This document shows positions 9,659 through 18,536 of a DNA stretch of 64,000 bases, one piece after another. The position numbers were made by a program, and so were the translations under genes. How positions within the stretch are numbered: the stretch's first letter is position 1; each line of letters begins with the position of its first letter. The notes under the pieces were generated by a model that saw only the letters and a list, made by a program, of their open reading frames with translations, did not search any database and was not told the DNA's origin. The DNA comes from Novosphingobium clariflavum. Its GTDB lineage: Bacteria > Pseudomonadota > Alphaproteobacteria > Sphingomonadales > Sphingomonadaceae. The stretch is taken from the NCBI RefSeq assembly GCF_026420865.1, contig NZ_JAPCWC010000015.1:1-64000 (forward strand), read 5' to 3'.

Positions 9659-11136
9659 TCGGCATCAGCCTCAAGAGCGAAAAGCGCGCGATCATCGACA
9701 TCGGTTCGAACACCGTGCGTCTGGTGATCTACAACGGGCCGCCCCGCGCGCCCGTCGTCATCCTCAACGAAAAGGTCAGCGCCCGCCTCGGCCGCGACCT
9801 CGGCAAGACCGGCGCGATCGCCGAAAAGGGCATGCGCAGTGCGCTCATCGCGCTCGGCCGCTTCGCCGGCCTGCTGCGCCTGTTCGAGGTGAAGAACGTC
9901 GAATGCGTGGCGACGGCCGCCGCGCGCGATGCCTCCAACGGTCCCGAGTTTCTCGACGCGGTCCGCGCGCTCGGCCTCCAGCCGCGCCTGCTCACCGGCG
10001 AGGAAGAAGCCCGCGCCAGCGCCACCGGCGTGATCGCCGCCTTCCCCGGCGCGCGCGGCGTGGCCGCCGACCTCGGCGGCGGCAGCCTCGAACTCGTCGA
10101 GATCGCCGATGGCGAAAGCTGGCACGGGGTCACCTTGCCGCTCGGCACCCTGCGCCTGCCGGACCTGCGCGCCAAGGGCCCGGCCGCCTTCGCCGACACC
10201 GTGCGCGACGGCCTCAAGCGGGCCGGATGGGAACAGGGCAAGGGCCTGCCGCTCTACATCGTCGGCGGCTCCTGGCGCGCCCTCGCGCTCCAGGCCATGC
10301 GCGTGCTCGACTGGCCGGTGGACGACCCTCACGGCTTCGAACTGCCCGCCTCCGAGGCGCTCGAACTCGCCCGCGAGTTCGCCAAGGGCAAGCTCGGCGA
10401 CATCGATTCGCGCACGTCCGCCTCGCGCCTTGCCTCGCTGCCGGATGCCGCCGCGCTGATGGCCGAAGTCATCACCCGCCTCAAACCGTCCAAGCTGGTG
10501 TTCTCCTCCTGGGGCCTGCGCGAAGGCCTGCTCCACGCCCAGCTCGATGCCGCAGTGCAGGCCGAAGACCCGATGCTCGCCAGCGTCGCCGCCTTCTCGG
10601 CCAGCGCCCGGGTGACGGCGGACGATGCCGTCGCCGTCGCCAGGTGGACCGCTGCGGTCTGCCGCGAGGAACCGCAGGACCGCCAGCTGCGCCAGGCCTC
10701 CGGCCTGCTTGCGCTGGCCGCCATGCGCACCGAACCGAACCTGCGCACCGAAGAGGCAATGACCTGGGCCCTGCGCAAGCGCTGGATCGGCCTCGACATG
10801 CACGGCCGCGCGATGATGGCGATGACCGTCTTCGCCAACTCCGGCCAGACCGCCGTGCCGGACGCCTTCGCCCGCCTCGCCTCGAAGGAAGACCTCGACC
10901 GCGCGATCGGCTGGGGCCTCGCGGTGCGCCTCTGCCGCCGCCTGACCGGCTGCTCGCCGTCCGGCCTGTCGCAGACCTCGCTGCGGATCGAGGACGGCGC
11001 GCTGGTGCTCAGGCTGTCGGAAACCATGCGCCCGCTCTACAGTCCCGGCGTCGCCAAGGATCACAAGACCCTGGCGGACTGGCTGGGACTGGAGTGCGAA
11101 GTGCGCGATGCGACCGGGCTGGCGATCGCCGACTGA
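9655..11136 (+). CDS. ppx: Exopolyphosphatase / guanosine pentaphosphatase family protein
   Basis: A 493-residue member of the Ppx/GppA family, which hydrolyses terminal phosphates of polyphosphate and in some members converts pppGpp to ppGpp. The ASKHA phosphate-binding signatures are present: DIGSNTVRLVIYNG near residue 16, the ATAAARDASNG stretch, and ADLGGGSLELVEI near residue 140. The C-terminal half is the helical extension found in longer Ppx proteins. The ATG at 9655 is ten codons ahead of the conserved domain and overlaps the stop of a 9-codon ORF. Adjacent ppk supports a polyphosphate role, though GppA activity cannot be excluded. Confidence 0.93.
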   Translation: MIGISLKSEKRAIIDIGSNTVRLVIYNGPPRAPVVILNEKVSARLGRDLGKTGAIAEKGMRSALIALGRFAGLLRLFEVKNVECVATAAARDASNGPEFLDAVRALGLQPRLLTGEEEARASATGVIAAFPGARGVAADLGGGSLELVEIADGESWHGVTLPLGTLRLPDLRAKGPAAFADTVRDGLKRAGWEQGKGLPLYIVGGSWRALALQAMRVLDWPVDDPHGFELPASEALELAREFAKGKLGDIDSRTSASRLASLPDAAALMAEVITRLKPSKLVFSSWGLREGLLHAQLDAAVQAEDPMLASVAAFSASARVTADDAVAVARWTAAVCREEPQDRQLRQASGLLALAAMRTEPNLRTEEAMTWALRKRWIGLDMHGRAMMAMTVFANSGQTAVPDAFARLASKEDLDRAIGWGLAVRLCRRLTGCSPSGLSQTSLRIEDGALVLRLSETMRPLYSPGVAKDHKTLADWLGLECEVRDATGLAIAD

Positions 11137-11148
11137 GGGGAAGATTGA

Positions 11149-11185
11149 AGCAGGGGGTCAACACCCCCTGCCCCCCAATAGCGTC
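11149..11185. repeat. Palindromic repeat, GCAGGGGGTYAAYACCCCCTG family, copy 1
   Basis: A near-perfect palindrome follows the ppx stop by 12 bases and continues into CCCCCAATAGCGTC. It is the same element as the two arms at 41588-41625 and 41726-41763, where the tail reads CCCCCAATACCGTC. All copies sit in convergent intergenic spaces. The hairpin could end transcription without a U-tract or stabilise 3' ends; it may also be a small mobile palindromic element. Confidence 0.7.
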
Positions 11186-11243
11186 TTCGTGGTGCCCCGC
11201 GCCATCGGTTGCGCCCCCATGGCTGCGCCGGAAGGCGCGCGCT

Positions 11244-11350
11244 AGAGCAGTTTCCGATCCGATTGCGTCGGGCCAACTGCTCTAAGACTTTGGTTTTACG
11301 CGTTTTCAGAGTCATAAGGTGATTCCACCTGATTCGAAAACGCTCTGGAA
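11244..11350. repeat. Dispersed intergenic repeat (AGAGC...GGTGATTCCACCT...GCTCT), copy 1
   Basis: The fullest copy of an element that recurs at about 29773, 30561 and 31251. It starts AGAGCAGTTTCCGATC, contains TTTTACGCGTTTTC and the palindrome AGGTGATTCCACCT (11317-11330), and ends GAAAACGCTCTGGAAC. The AGAGC and GCTCT ends are inverted. It lies between convergent ppx and virB11, ending 12 bases short of the virB11 stop. Confidence 0.75.
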
Positions 11351-11361
11351 CTTCCTCTGTT

Positions 11362-12402
11362 CTAGCCAACCAAAGTCGCACTCTCGGCGATCTGGCTGAT
11401 CCCGCGCTTGCCGTCCCGGCGGTCGAGCTGCACGACGATGTCGATCACCGAGGCCGCATATTCCAGCGTCTCCGCGCGCGTCAGCCCCAATCCCGTCTGC
11501 ATCGACATCAGCGCGATCTGCTCCAGTGCACCGCGCGGGGTATTCGCGTGGACGGTCGAGAACGAGCCCGGATGGCCGGTGTTGATCGCGCGCAGGAACG
11601 AAACCGTCTCGCCGCCGCGCAGTTCGCCCAGCACGATGCGGTCGGGCCGCAGGCGCAGCGCCGCTTGCAGCAGGTCGTTGGCCGAGACTTTGGCCTCGCC
11701 CAGTTCGCCTTTCACCGCGATCAGGCCCACGCCGTTGGCGCCCGGCAGGTGCAGTTCGGCGGTATCCTCCACCAGCACGACACGCTCGTGCCCGGGGATT
11801 TCGCCGAGCATGGCGTTGAGGAACGTGGTCTTGCCGGTCGAGGTGCCCCCCGAGATCAGGATCGTGCGGCGGCGGCGGATGGCATCGCGCAGGAAGGCGA
11901 TGGGCTCGGCCATCGGATCGGGCGCGGGCTGTTCGACCGGAGGCGTGATCGGCCCCCGGTCATAGGCGTCGAGCGGCAGTTCGAGCAGGCGGTGGCGGCG
12001 GATCGCCATGGCCCAGTCGGAGCGCGTCGCCGGCGGGCCGACCAGCTGGATACGCGCGCCGCTCCCCTGCCCGCCGCCGTAGCCGGACAGCGTGGCGGAA
12101 AGCAGCGGATGCTCGCGGTTGATGCCCTGGTGGCTGATCCGCGCGACCTGTTCGGCAAGGCGCTGGAGCAGGCGGTTGTCGAGCGCGGGCAAGGCCACGC
12201 GCTGCATGCCGGAGAGCGCCGCATCCTCGATCCACACCTCGCCCGGCCGGTTGACGAGGATCTCGGTCACCGTCTCCTTGTCGAGCCAAGGCCGCAGCGG
12301 CGCGAGGTAGGCGTCGAGATAGACGCTGCGCTGGGCGCCCTGCGCCTCACCTTCAGACATGGGTGCGCCAGGCAGGGCCTGCAGAGAAAGAACGTCCGCC
12401 AT
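11362..12402 (-). CDS. virB11: VirB11-type secretion ATPase
   Basis: A 346-residue hexameric AAA-like traffic ATPase of the type IV secretion family, acting at the inner membrane face. Walker A is GGTSTGKTTF at about residues 185-194, followed by the acidic VVLVEDTAEL stretch, the Asp-box-like region RPDRIVLGELRGGE, and the His-box GHPGSFSTVHAN. The ATG at 12402 is preferred because GAAGG lies about 9 bases upstream; an upstream in-frame GTG at 12417 would add five residues but lacks a ribosome site. It is the last gene of the minus-strand virB operon, 18 bases after virB10. Confidence 0.95.
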   Translation of the reverse strand: MADVLSLQALPGAPMSEGEAQGAQRSVYLDAYLAPLRPWLDKETVTEILVNRPGEVWIEDAALSGMQRVALPALDNRLLQRLAEQVARISHQGINREHPLLSATLSGYGGGQGSGARIQLVGPPATRSDWAMAIRRHRLLELPLDAYDRGPITPPVEQPAPDPMAEPIAFLRDAIRRRRTILISGGTSTGKTTFLNAMLGEIPGHERVVLVEDTAELHLPGANGVGLIAVKGELGEAKVSANDLLQAALRLRPDRIVLGELRGGETVSFLRAINTGHPGSFSTVHANTPRGALEQIALMSMQTGLGLTRAETLEYAASVIDIVVQLDRRDGKRGISQIAESATLVG

Positions 12403-12420
12403 CGATCCAACCTTCACCGA

Positions 12421-13512
12421 TCATTGCGCCTGGCTGAAATCGAGGTCCTTGGCGGTGAACACGCGGATCGGCTCGCCCTGGCGCACGCGGATGGTCGGGC
12501 CGACGCTGCCGTTCTGCTGGATCGCCGCCGCCGCCGCCGACTGGCCGCCGCCGACCACCACGCTCGACCCGCTCGACACGATGGTCGAGAGGCCGCCGAC
12601 GACGGAAAGCAGCATGGCCGAGCCGAAACGCTCGAAGAAGTGGCTGTTGACCTTGCCCGCAAGGCCGGTCTCGCCGCCGAAGGCGACAGCCGGCGAGCCG
12701 AGGTTCACCGAGACGCCGTCCGGGCGGATCAACCGGCTCCAGATCACGTAGGCGCGCTTCTGCCCGGCGGTCAGGCCGCTCTTGTACTGGCCGATCAGGC
12801 GCGAGGAGCGCGGGATCAGCACGCGCTTGCCGTCGAAGCTGCGCACGTCGGTGGAGACGATGGCGCGCACGTAGCCGGGCACGTCGGTATCGATGGCGGT
12901 TTCCAGTACCGCCGGGATCAGCGTGCCCTGCGTGACCGTGGTGGCCGGATCGAAGTTGCGGGTCGCCGAGGCGGTGGAGCCGGTGCCGCCCACGCGGGCG
13001 GCGAAATCGTCGTTGGCGTTGCCGCCGCCCTTGGCCTCACCGGCAGGTCCGGCAAGCCCGGCCGGCGCCGGTCCGGCGCCGACGTCGAAAACCACGGTCG
13101 GGCTGGCGTAAGGATTGGCGGCAGGCGCCGCGCCCGGCGCGGCGGCCAGCACCGGCGCGGGCGCCGGGGCGGGCAGCGGGGCGGCGGCGGGCGCGGCGAC
13201 CGGCGCGGGCGCTGGCACGGCAGGAGCGGGCGCGATGGCGGCGGCCTGCGGAGCCGCGGCGGGCGGCGTGGGTTCAACCCCTGCAACCGGCGACTTGCGC
13301 ACCGAATCCATCGACCACAGCGTCAGCCCGCCCAGTGCCATCACGAAGACGATCCCGGCGGCAAGCCCCAGCCCGTCGGCCTTCTTGCGCTGGGTGACGC
13401 GCGGCAGGACGTTGCGGGTGGTGAGATCGATGACCTCGGCGCCCTGCCCGTCACGCGGGTCGGTGGCGGCATCGGCAGCGATCTTTTCGCGCATCGTGGA
13501 ATTGGGCGCCAT
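12421..13512 (-). CDS. virB10: VirB10/TrbI-type T4SS core protein
   Basis: A 363-residue protein that should span the envelope and form the outer-membrane ring with VirB9. It has a short cytoplasmic tail, one transmembrane segment at about residues 47-67, a long Pro/Ala-rich periplasmic linker (about 76-150), and a C-terminal TrbI beta-barrel domain. That domain includes the tract GTLIPAVLETAIDTDVPG and the hydrophobic antenna region near FERFGSAMLLSVVGGLST. It is separated from virB9 by two bases, consistent with coupled translation. Confidence 0.95.
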   Translation of the reverse strand: MAPNSTMREKIAADAATDPRDGQGAEVIDLTTRNVLPRVTQRKKADGLGLAAGIVFVMALGGLTLWSMDSVRKSPVAGVEPTPPAAAPQAAAIAPAPAVPAPAPVAAPAAAPLPAPAPAPVLAAAPGAAPAANPYASPTVVFDVGAGPAPAGLAGPAGEAKGGGNANDDFAARVGGTGSTASATRNFDPATTVTQGTLIPAVLETAIDTDVPGYVRAIVSTDVRSFDGKRVLIPRSSRLIGQYKSGLTAGQKRAYVIWSRLIRPDGVSVNLGSPAVAFGGETGLAGKVNSHFFERFGSAMLLSVVGGLSTIVSSGSSVVVGGGQSAAAAAIQQNGSVGPTIRVRQGEPIRVFTAKDLDFSQAQ

Positions 13513-13514
13513 GG

Positions 13515-14384
13515 TCAGTTCCCCTTGGCCGGAGCAGGCGTGGCAGTGGCAGTGGTATTGGCAGCGACCGCTGCGGCAGGAACAGCCGGTGCGGCGGGAG
13601 CGGCAGCAGCGGCAGGCGCCGCATCGCTGCGGTTGTTCTCCAGCGTGGCGCTGGCCTTGCCCGAGCGCAGGATGATCAGCCGGGGCACTTCGGCCACCAC
13701 GATCGTCTGGCCGCGCACGGCGTAGTTCACCGGGCCTTCCTCACCCTTCTCGTTCTGCACGAGAATGGCGGGCACGGCGGTGTTTTCCGGCCAGAGCAGA
13801 TACGTGGAAAGCCCGTCGTCATAGACGCGCGCGGGCAGCAGCCGGGGCGCGCCGGTGCGTTTCCACGCGAAGTTGAGCGCTGCCGGATCGGCGGGCATCG
13901 CCATCGCATCCCCCTCGGCGATCGCGCGCTCGGACGGTTCGAGCCCCGCCAGCGCCGCCCCCGCAATGGCGGGCGCGGTCTCTGCCGGTTCGTCCTTGTA
14001 GGTGAAGCGCAGCATGTAGAGCGGCCGCGCCTTGGCCGAGGCGACGAGGTCGAAGAAATAGGTGTGCCGGTTGGTCACCACCGTCATGTTGGTGCGCGCG
14101 CTGGCTTCCAGCGGCTTCACGAACAGCAGGTCGGCGCGCTTGTTGGGGGTGATCTGCCAGGTCTGCGAATCGCCCACCGCCACGTTCTCGATCGATTCGC
14201 CCTTGCCGAAGGCGATCGTCGCCTGAACGCCGGCCTTGCCGTCGATCCGCACGACCTGGTTGTCGGCGAAGGGACGCTCGACCAGGCGCTCGTCCGCCCT
14301 TGCGGGCGCGGCAAGCATCAGCAGCGCGGGAATGGCGGTCACAGCGAGGGAGACACCACGCATTTGGGCCTTGCTGCGGAACAT
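13515..14384 (-). CDS. virB9: VirB9/TrbG-type T4SS outer-membrane core protein
   Basis: A 289-residue protein with a signal peptide (about residues 1-31, ending APARA) and the VirB9/CagX fold. Visible landmarks are NQVVRIDGKAGVQATIAFG near the N-terminus and a C-terminal domain with RVYDDGLSTYLLWP. The last 40 residues are Ala/Pro-rich. The ATG overlaps the virB6 TGA by one base and is preceded by GGAGAA. It normally pairs with the lipoprotein VirB7, but no virB7-like gene is visible here. Confidence 0.93.
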   Translation of the reverse strand: MFRSKAQMRGVSLAVTAIPALLMLAAPARADERLVERPFADNQVVRIDGKAGVQATIAFGKGESIENVAVGDSQTWQITPNKRADLLFVKPLEASARTNMTVVTNRHTYFFDLVASAKARPLYMLRFTYKDEPAETAPAIAGAALAGLEPSERAIAEGDAMAMPADPAALNFAWKRTGAPRLLPARVYDDGLSTYLLWPENTAVPAILVQNEKGEEGPVNYAVRGQTIVVAEVPRLIILRSGKASATLENNRSDAAPAAAAAPAAPAVPAAAVAANTTATATPAPAKGN

Positions 14385-15697
14385 CACGAATTCTCCTTCA
14401 CCGGCTTCGATGCGGTGTTCTGGGTCGCGGTAGGGTGGGACGCCGGGCGCCCGCTGTCGTTCGATGCACTGCGGAACCGGCTGCCGATGCCGCGCGCGCG
14501 CGAGGCATGGCTGTGTCCCAGCGGCTCGATTCCGCCGCCCGAGACCTGGGTTACCACGGTTCGCCGCTCGCTTGAATGCGTCGCCGCACCGGCGGCTGCG
14601 CCCGAGGCCGCCATGGCCGCCGCGCTGGCGGCCGAGACGGCAGGCGCGCGGCCTTGCGCAGCGGACGGTGCAAATGGCGGCACCTGCACCGAAGGCGGCG
14701 GCGGCGCGGCCTGCGAGGCACTGTCGCGCTCCCCGCGCGAACGCGCGCCATCGGCAAGGCCGAACACCCGCCAGCCGGACACCAGCGTGGCGGAAACCTT
14801 GAGCATCATGCCCATCAGCGCCAGATGCACGGCGGCAACGACGAACAGCGCCATCGCCGCCCGCCCGTCGATCTCGCCCAGCTGCGCGCCCTGCACCAGC
14901 GAGGAGACGATCGGCACCAGCAGTTCCAGCGTGATCCCGCCGCCCAGCACCACGAACAGCGGCGTCAGCGCGGTCAGCACGACGCCGCGCAGCCAGCCTG
15001 CGGTAAGGCCTCGCGTGCCGCCGAACAGGCCCATGACCACGAAGATCGGCCCGAGCGCGACCAGCACGCCCAGCGCAATGCGCGCGGTGAGCAGCACGCC
15101 CACGGTGCCGAGCAGCAGCATCAGCGCGCCCATCCACATCACGCTATCGGGCGAGAACAGCCCCGCGCCGCCTGCCGCAGCCGCCTTGGCAGCCCCGGCT
15201 CCGGCCGTGGCCCCTGCCGCTCCTGCCTGCGCAGCGCCCTGAGCGGCCTCGCCGCCGCCCTGCCCGGCAGCCTGCGAGGCTTCGGCAATGGCGTTGAAGA
15301 CGATGTCGATGCGGTCGCCGAAGATCTGCGTGGCCGATCCCTTGGCGCCCATCACCACGCCCGCGATCCAGTCCGGCCCGCCGATGGCGAGGTTCCAGAC
15401 CACGCTCTGGTACGCCATCCAGCTGGTCGCGAAGGTCAGCACGAAGCCGATCGTCAGCATGCGCGGCGTCAGCGCCGAGACGCTGAGGCTGGAGCGCCCG
15501 GACAGCAGCGAGAAGCCGAGAAACGCGATGTACAGCGTCAGCACGGGGATGAGGACCAGCCCCATCGCCCCGCCGGCGCCGAACAGGCGCCCGAAGGCGG
15601 CCGCCGCCATCTCGTTGGAGACGCAGTCCACCGCGCGCAGCGCCGGGGCGACGCCCTGGGAGGCCAGTTCGGTGAGTTGTTCGCAAGCGGCGCTCAT
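14384..15697 (-). CDS. virB6: VirB6/TrbL-type inner-membrane channel protein
   Basis: A 437-residue polytopic protein with at least five hydrophobic segments between residues 30 and 310, matching the TrbL/VirB6 inner-membrane component. An Ala/Gly-rich loop (roughly residues 145-180) corresponds to the variable central loop of this family. The C-terminal 120 residues are hydrophilic, Pro/Ala/Ser-rich and probably cytoplasmic. Its stop overlaps the virB9 start, and only five bases separate it from virB4. Confidence 0.88.
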   Translation of the reverse strand: MSAACEQLTELASQGVAPALRAVDCVSNEMAAAAFGRLFGAGGAMGLVLIPVLTLYIAFLGFSLLSGRSSLSVSALTPRMLTIGFVLTFATSWMAYQSVVWNLAIGGPDWIAGVVMGAKGSATQIFGDRIDIVFNAIAEASQAAGQGGGEAAQGAAQAGAAGATAGAGAAKAAAAGGAGLFSPDSVMWMGALMLLLGTVGVLLTARIALGVLVALGPIFVVMGLFGGTRGLTAGWLRGVVLTALTPLFVVLGGGITLELLVPIVSSLVQGAQLGEIDGRAAMALFVVAAVHLALMGMMLKVSATLVSGWRVFGLADGARSRGERDSASQAAPPPPSVQVPPFAPSAAQGRAPAVSAASAAAMAASGAAAGAATHSSERRTVVTQVSGGGIEPLGHSHASRARGIGSRFRSASNDSGRPASHPTATQNTASKPVKENS

Positions 15698-15702
15698 TCG
15701 CC

Positions 15703-18135
15703 CTACTCCGCCGCCTGGCCCCAGGCGGCATCGTCATCATGTTCACCTGGCCACTGGAAGCCGGTGAGCAGCGGATACCAGGCCGAAGGCGCGTCGCCGT
15801 ACCGCTCGCGAAGCTGGTCGAGCTTGCGCACGGTGCTCTCGCGGCCGGACAGCACGGTGAGCACTTCGGGCATGCCCGAAAGATCGAGGCGCACCACCAC
15901 CGAAGCGTCCGACTGGCGGATCAGGAAGCAGCGCGAGTGCGCGGGCAGCGTCTTGATGACGTCGAGTTCGTGCTGCGACAGGCCGAAGCCCTCGCAATAG
16001 TCCTCGTAGCGGGCGCGGGCATTGGGCATGAACACCATCGTCGCGGTCTGCTCGACCAGTGCCGTGGCGATCTTGCTGTCGAGCGCGTCGCGCGCGGACT
16101 GGGTGGCGAAACCGACCAGCGCGTTGCGCTTGCGCAGCGTCTTGAGCCAGTCGCGGATGCGCGCGGCGAAGACTTCGTCGTCGAGCGCCTTCCAGCCCTC
16201 GTCGATGAGGATCATCGTCGGCTCGCCGTCGAGGCGCTCGTCGATGCGGTGGAACAGGTACATCATGACCGGCGTGCGCAGGCGCGGGCTTTCCAGCAGC
16301 GCGGTCATGTCGAAGCCCAGCACGCGGGCCGACAAGTCGAGCCGGTCGTGCTGGTTGTCGAACAGCCAGCCATGTTCGCCGCCCCCATGTGGACCATTGC
16401 TTATCCAGGCGTCGAGGCGGCTGGCAAGATCGCCCGGTTCCGGGCGGCGCGCACCGGCCAGCAGTTCGCGGAAGTGCGAGAGGCGGCGCAGCGCGGGATC
16501 ATTGTGGTAGGCCGCGTCGACAGCACCGGCGATCGTCGCCAGTTCTTCCGGCCCCTTGGCCTCCAGCAGCACGCCCAGCCAGTCGCGCAGGAACGCGCGG
16601 TTGGCGGCGGTGTCGGGCAGCGAAAGCGGGTTGAAGCCGGTGGGATGCCCGGCGGCGACGCGGCTGTAGGTGCCGCCGATGCCGCGCAGGAACACTTCGG
16701 CGCCGCGATCCTTGTCGAACAGCACGGTGCGGGGGCGGAACTTCTGCGCCTGGGCGGCGAGGAAGTTCATGACCACCGTCTTGCCCGAACCCGACGGACC
16801 GATGACGGTGAAGTTACCGAGATCGCCCTGATGAAAGTTGAAGAAGAACGGCGTCGCGCTGGTGGTGGCCAGCAGCGTGACCGCATCGCCCCAGTGGTTG
16901 CCGCCCGCCTGCCCCATCGCGAAGCCGTGGAGCGAGCCGAAGCAGGCCATGTTGGCGCTGGAAATCAGCGCGCGGCGCACGATCATCGCCTCGTTGCCGG
17001 GGAACTGGCCCCAGAAGCCGGGCTCCATGTTGACGTCCTCGCGCACCGCGACGGCACCGGCATCGGCCAGCGCGGCGGCGCAGGAGGCAGTCACCTCGTC
17101 CAGCCCTTCGAGCGTGGGCGAGCGCACCAGCACCGACAGATGATGGTCGCCGAAACCGACCGCGCCGGTGCCCAGCGCATCGCGCGCGGCGCTCATTTCA
17201 CGGCGCTCGGCCATCGCCTCCTCGTCCGCCGAGCGCAGGCGGCGGATCGCAAGATCAATGCGTTCACGCGCGATCTGGCGGTCGCAGGGGGCATACGTCT
17301 CGGTCAGGACCAGTTCGGTGGGCAGGCGCAGCAAGGCGTCGGTGAGCCCCGGCGAGGTCGAATCGGGGTAGTCCTTGAGACTGACCAGCGAGGCGAAGCC
17401 CGAACCTTCAGCGCCGCGCAGTTCCAGCGCGTCCATCCCGAAGCTGATCCGGCGATAGGGCAGCATGTGGCCAAGGTCGGTGCCCTCCACCGGGCGGCGC
17501 ACCGGGCGCATCTCGCCGTTGTAGAGCGCCGAGACCAGTTCCAGCACTTCCGAGCAGTTGCCCGCCGCGCCCTCGTAATCGCCGAGGATCCGCGCGCCGT
17601 AGGAGCCGAGCGAGGCAACCATCGCCGTCGCTACCGCGCGCAAGGCGCGCACATCGGAGACATCGGCTTCGGCGGGGGCCTTGCCGCTATTCTTCATGAA
17701 GCGGGACAGCTTGTCCGCCCAGCCCGCCTTGCCGCGCGCGGGGCGGCGGACCAGGGTGATGAACTGGTCGTTGACGAACAGCGCGCCCGAACCCGTGCGC
17801 GCCTTCCAGCGGGCATCGATATGGGCGGCAAGCGGATCGTCGAACTGGGCGTCCATCGCGATCTCGACGCGGCGGCGGATCACGTGGTGGTACAGCACGA
17901 AGCGCGCGTCGAGCGAGGAGCGCAGCAGCACTTCGCGGGTGGCGACGTGGGCGTTCAGTTCCTCGCTGTCGGCCGTCTCGAACGCGAGACCCGGCACCAC
18001 CAGCGAGAGCATGACCGACCCGTCACGCAGCAGCACGACGTTCTCATCGACGAACGACTGGTAGGGCAGCCGGTCGCCCACCATGGCTTCCTTGGCACCC
18101 CAGCCCTTCAGCGCGGACTTTCTGTTTCCGGACAT
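15703..18135 (-). CDS. virB4: VirB4-type T4SS ATPase
   Basis: An 810-residue cytoplasmic ATPase of the VirB4/TrbE/CagE family, which energises pilus assembly and substrate transfer. Walker A is GPSGSGKTV near residue 445 and Walker B is MILIDEGWK near residue 640, followed by the family tract GFATQSARDAL. The ATG at 18135 is chosen because a GGGGGA ribosome site lies nine bases upstream; an in-frame ATG at 18144 is too close to it. A large palindrome separates it from virB3 upstream. Confidence 0.95.
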   Translation of the reverse strand: MSGNRKSALKGWGAKEAMVGDRLPYQSFVDENVVLLRDGSVMLSLVVPGLAFETADSEELNAHVATREVLLRSSLDARFVLYHHVIRRRVEIAMDAQFDDPLAAHIDARWKARTGSGALFVNDQFITLVRRPARGKAGWADKLSRFMKNSGKAPAEADVSDVRALRAVATAMVASLGSYGARILGDYEGAAGNCSEVLELVSALYNGEMRPVRRPVEGTDLGHMLPYRRISFGMDALELRGAEGSGFASLVSLKDYPDSTSPGLTDALLRLPTELVLTETYAPCDRQIARERIDLAIRRLRSADEEAMAERREMSAARDALGTGAVGFGDHHLSVLVRSPTLEGLDEVTASCAAALADAGAVAVREDVNMEPGFWGQFPGNEAMIVRRALISSANMACFGSLHGFAMGQAGGNHWGDAVTLLATTSATPFFFNFHQGDLGNFTVIGPSGSGKTVVMNFLAAQAQKFRPRTVLFDKDRGAEVFLRGIGGTYSRVAAGHPTGFNPLSLPDTAANRAFLRDWLGVLLEAKGPEELATIAGAVDAAYHNDPALRRLSHFRELLAGARRPEPGDLASRLDAWISNGPHGGGEHGWLFDNQHDRLDLSARVLGFDMTALLESPRLRTPVMMYLFHRIDERLDGEPTMILIDEGWKALDDEVFAARIRDWLKTLRKRNALVGFATQSARDALDSKIATALVEQTATMVFMPNARARYEDYCEGFGLSQHELDVIKTLPAHSRCFLIRQSDASVVVRLDLSGMPEVLTVLSGRESTVRKLDQLRERYGDAPSAWYPLLTGFQWPGEHDDDAAWGQAAE

Positions 18136-18164
18136 CGTACCCATTCCCCCGGATTGCCCGCTCC

Positions 18165-18253
18165 AGGGCGGATCGACATTGAGTTCAGGTGGGCCTGCGA
18201 TGCTCGATAATCGCGCTTCGCAGGCCCGCATGGGCTGAATGTCGATCCGCCCT
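18165..18253. repeat. 36-bp-arm palindrome at the virB3/virB4 junction
   Basis: The left arm begins AGGGCGGATCGACATT (18165) and the right arm ends AATGTCGATCCGCCCT (18253). The two 36-base arms match at about 31 positions around a 17-base loop. The right arm contains bases of the virB3 stop codon (18252-18254). Within the operon mRNA this would form an extended stem of about 36 bp just after virB3 and 30 bases before virB4. It may be an interspersed element that landed in the operon. Confidence 0.8.
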
Positions 18254-18533
18254 AGGGCGAATAGCTGTTGCAGCCCCAACGCTGCCAGTTCGGCACGCGC
18301 GGGCACTTGCTGACCTTGGCGAGCCAGAGGTCGAAGATGCGCGGCTCGCGCAGGCAGGCGACGTAGCCGATGCCGTGCACCAGCAGCGCCACCGGCAGCG
18401 CCCAGAAGCTCTTGGTGATGAGGAAGGCTTCCGTCGTCACCAGGCCGTTGATGATGAAGAAGGTGAAAGTCACCCCCGCGAACATCTGCGGGCGGGTGAG
18501 CGCGCGGTGCACCGGGAAGCGCGCGAGGCTCAT
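18252..18533 (-). CDS. virB3: VirB3-type T4SS protein
   Basis: A 93-residue protein with the VirB3/TrbD pattern: a short N-terminus ending LTRPQMFAGV, two adjacent hydrophobic helices (about 17-36 and 41-60), then a conserved tract around LREPRIFDLWLAKV. It normally associates with VirB4 at the inner membrane. It starts three bases after the virB2 stop. Its stop codon lies inside the right arm of the large palindrome, so its last codons may have been shaped by that element. Confidence 0.9.
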   Translation of the reverse strand: MSLARFPVHRALTRPQMFAGVTFTFFIINGLVTTEAFLITKSFWALPVALLVHGIGYVACLREPRIFDLWLAKVSKCPRVPNWQRWGCNSYSP

Positions 18534-18536
18534 GCC

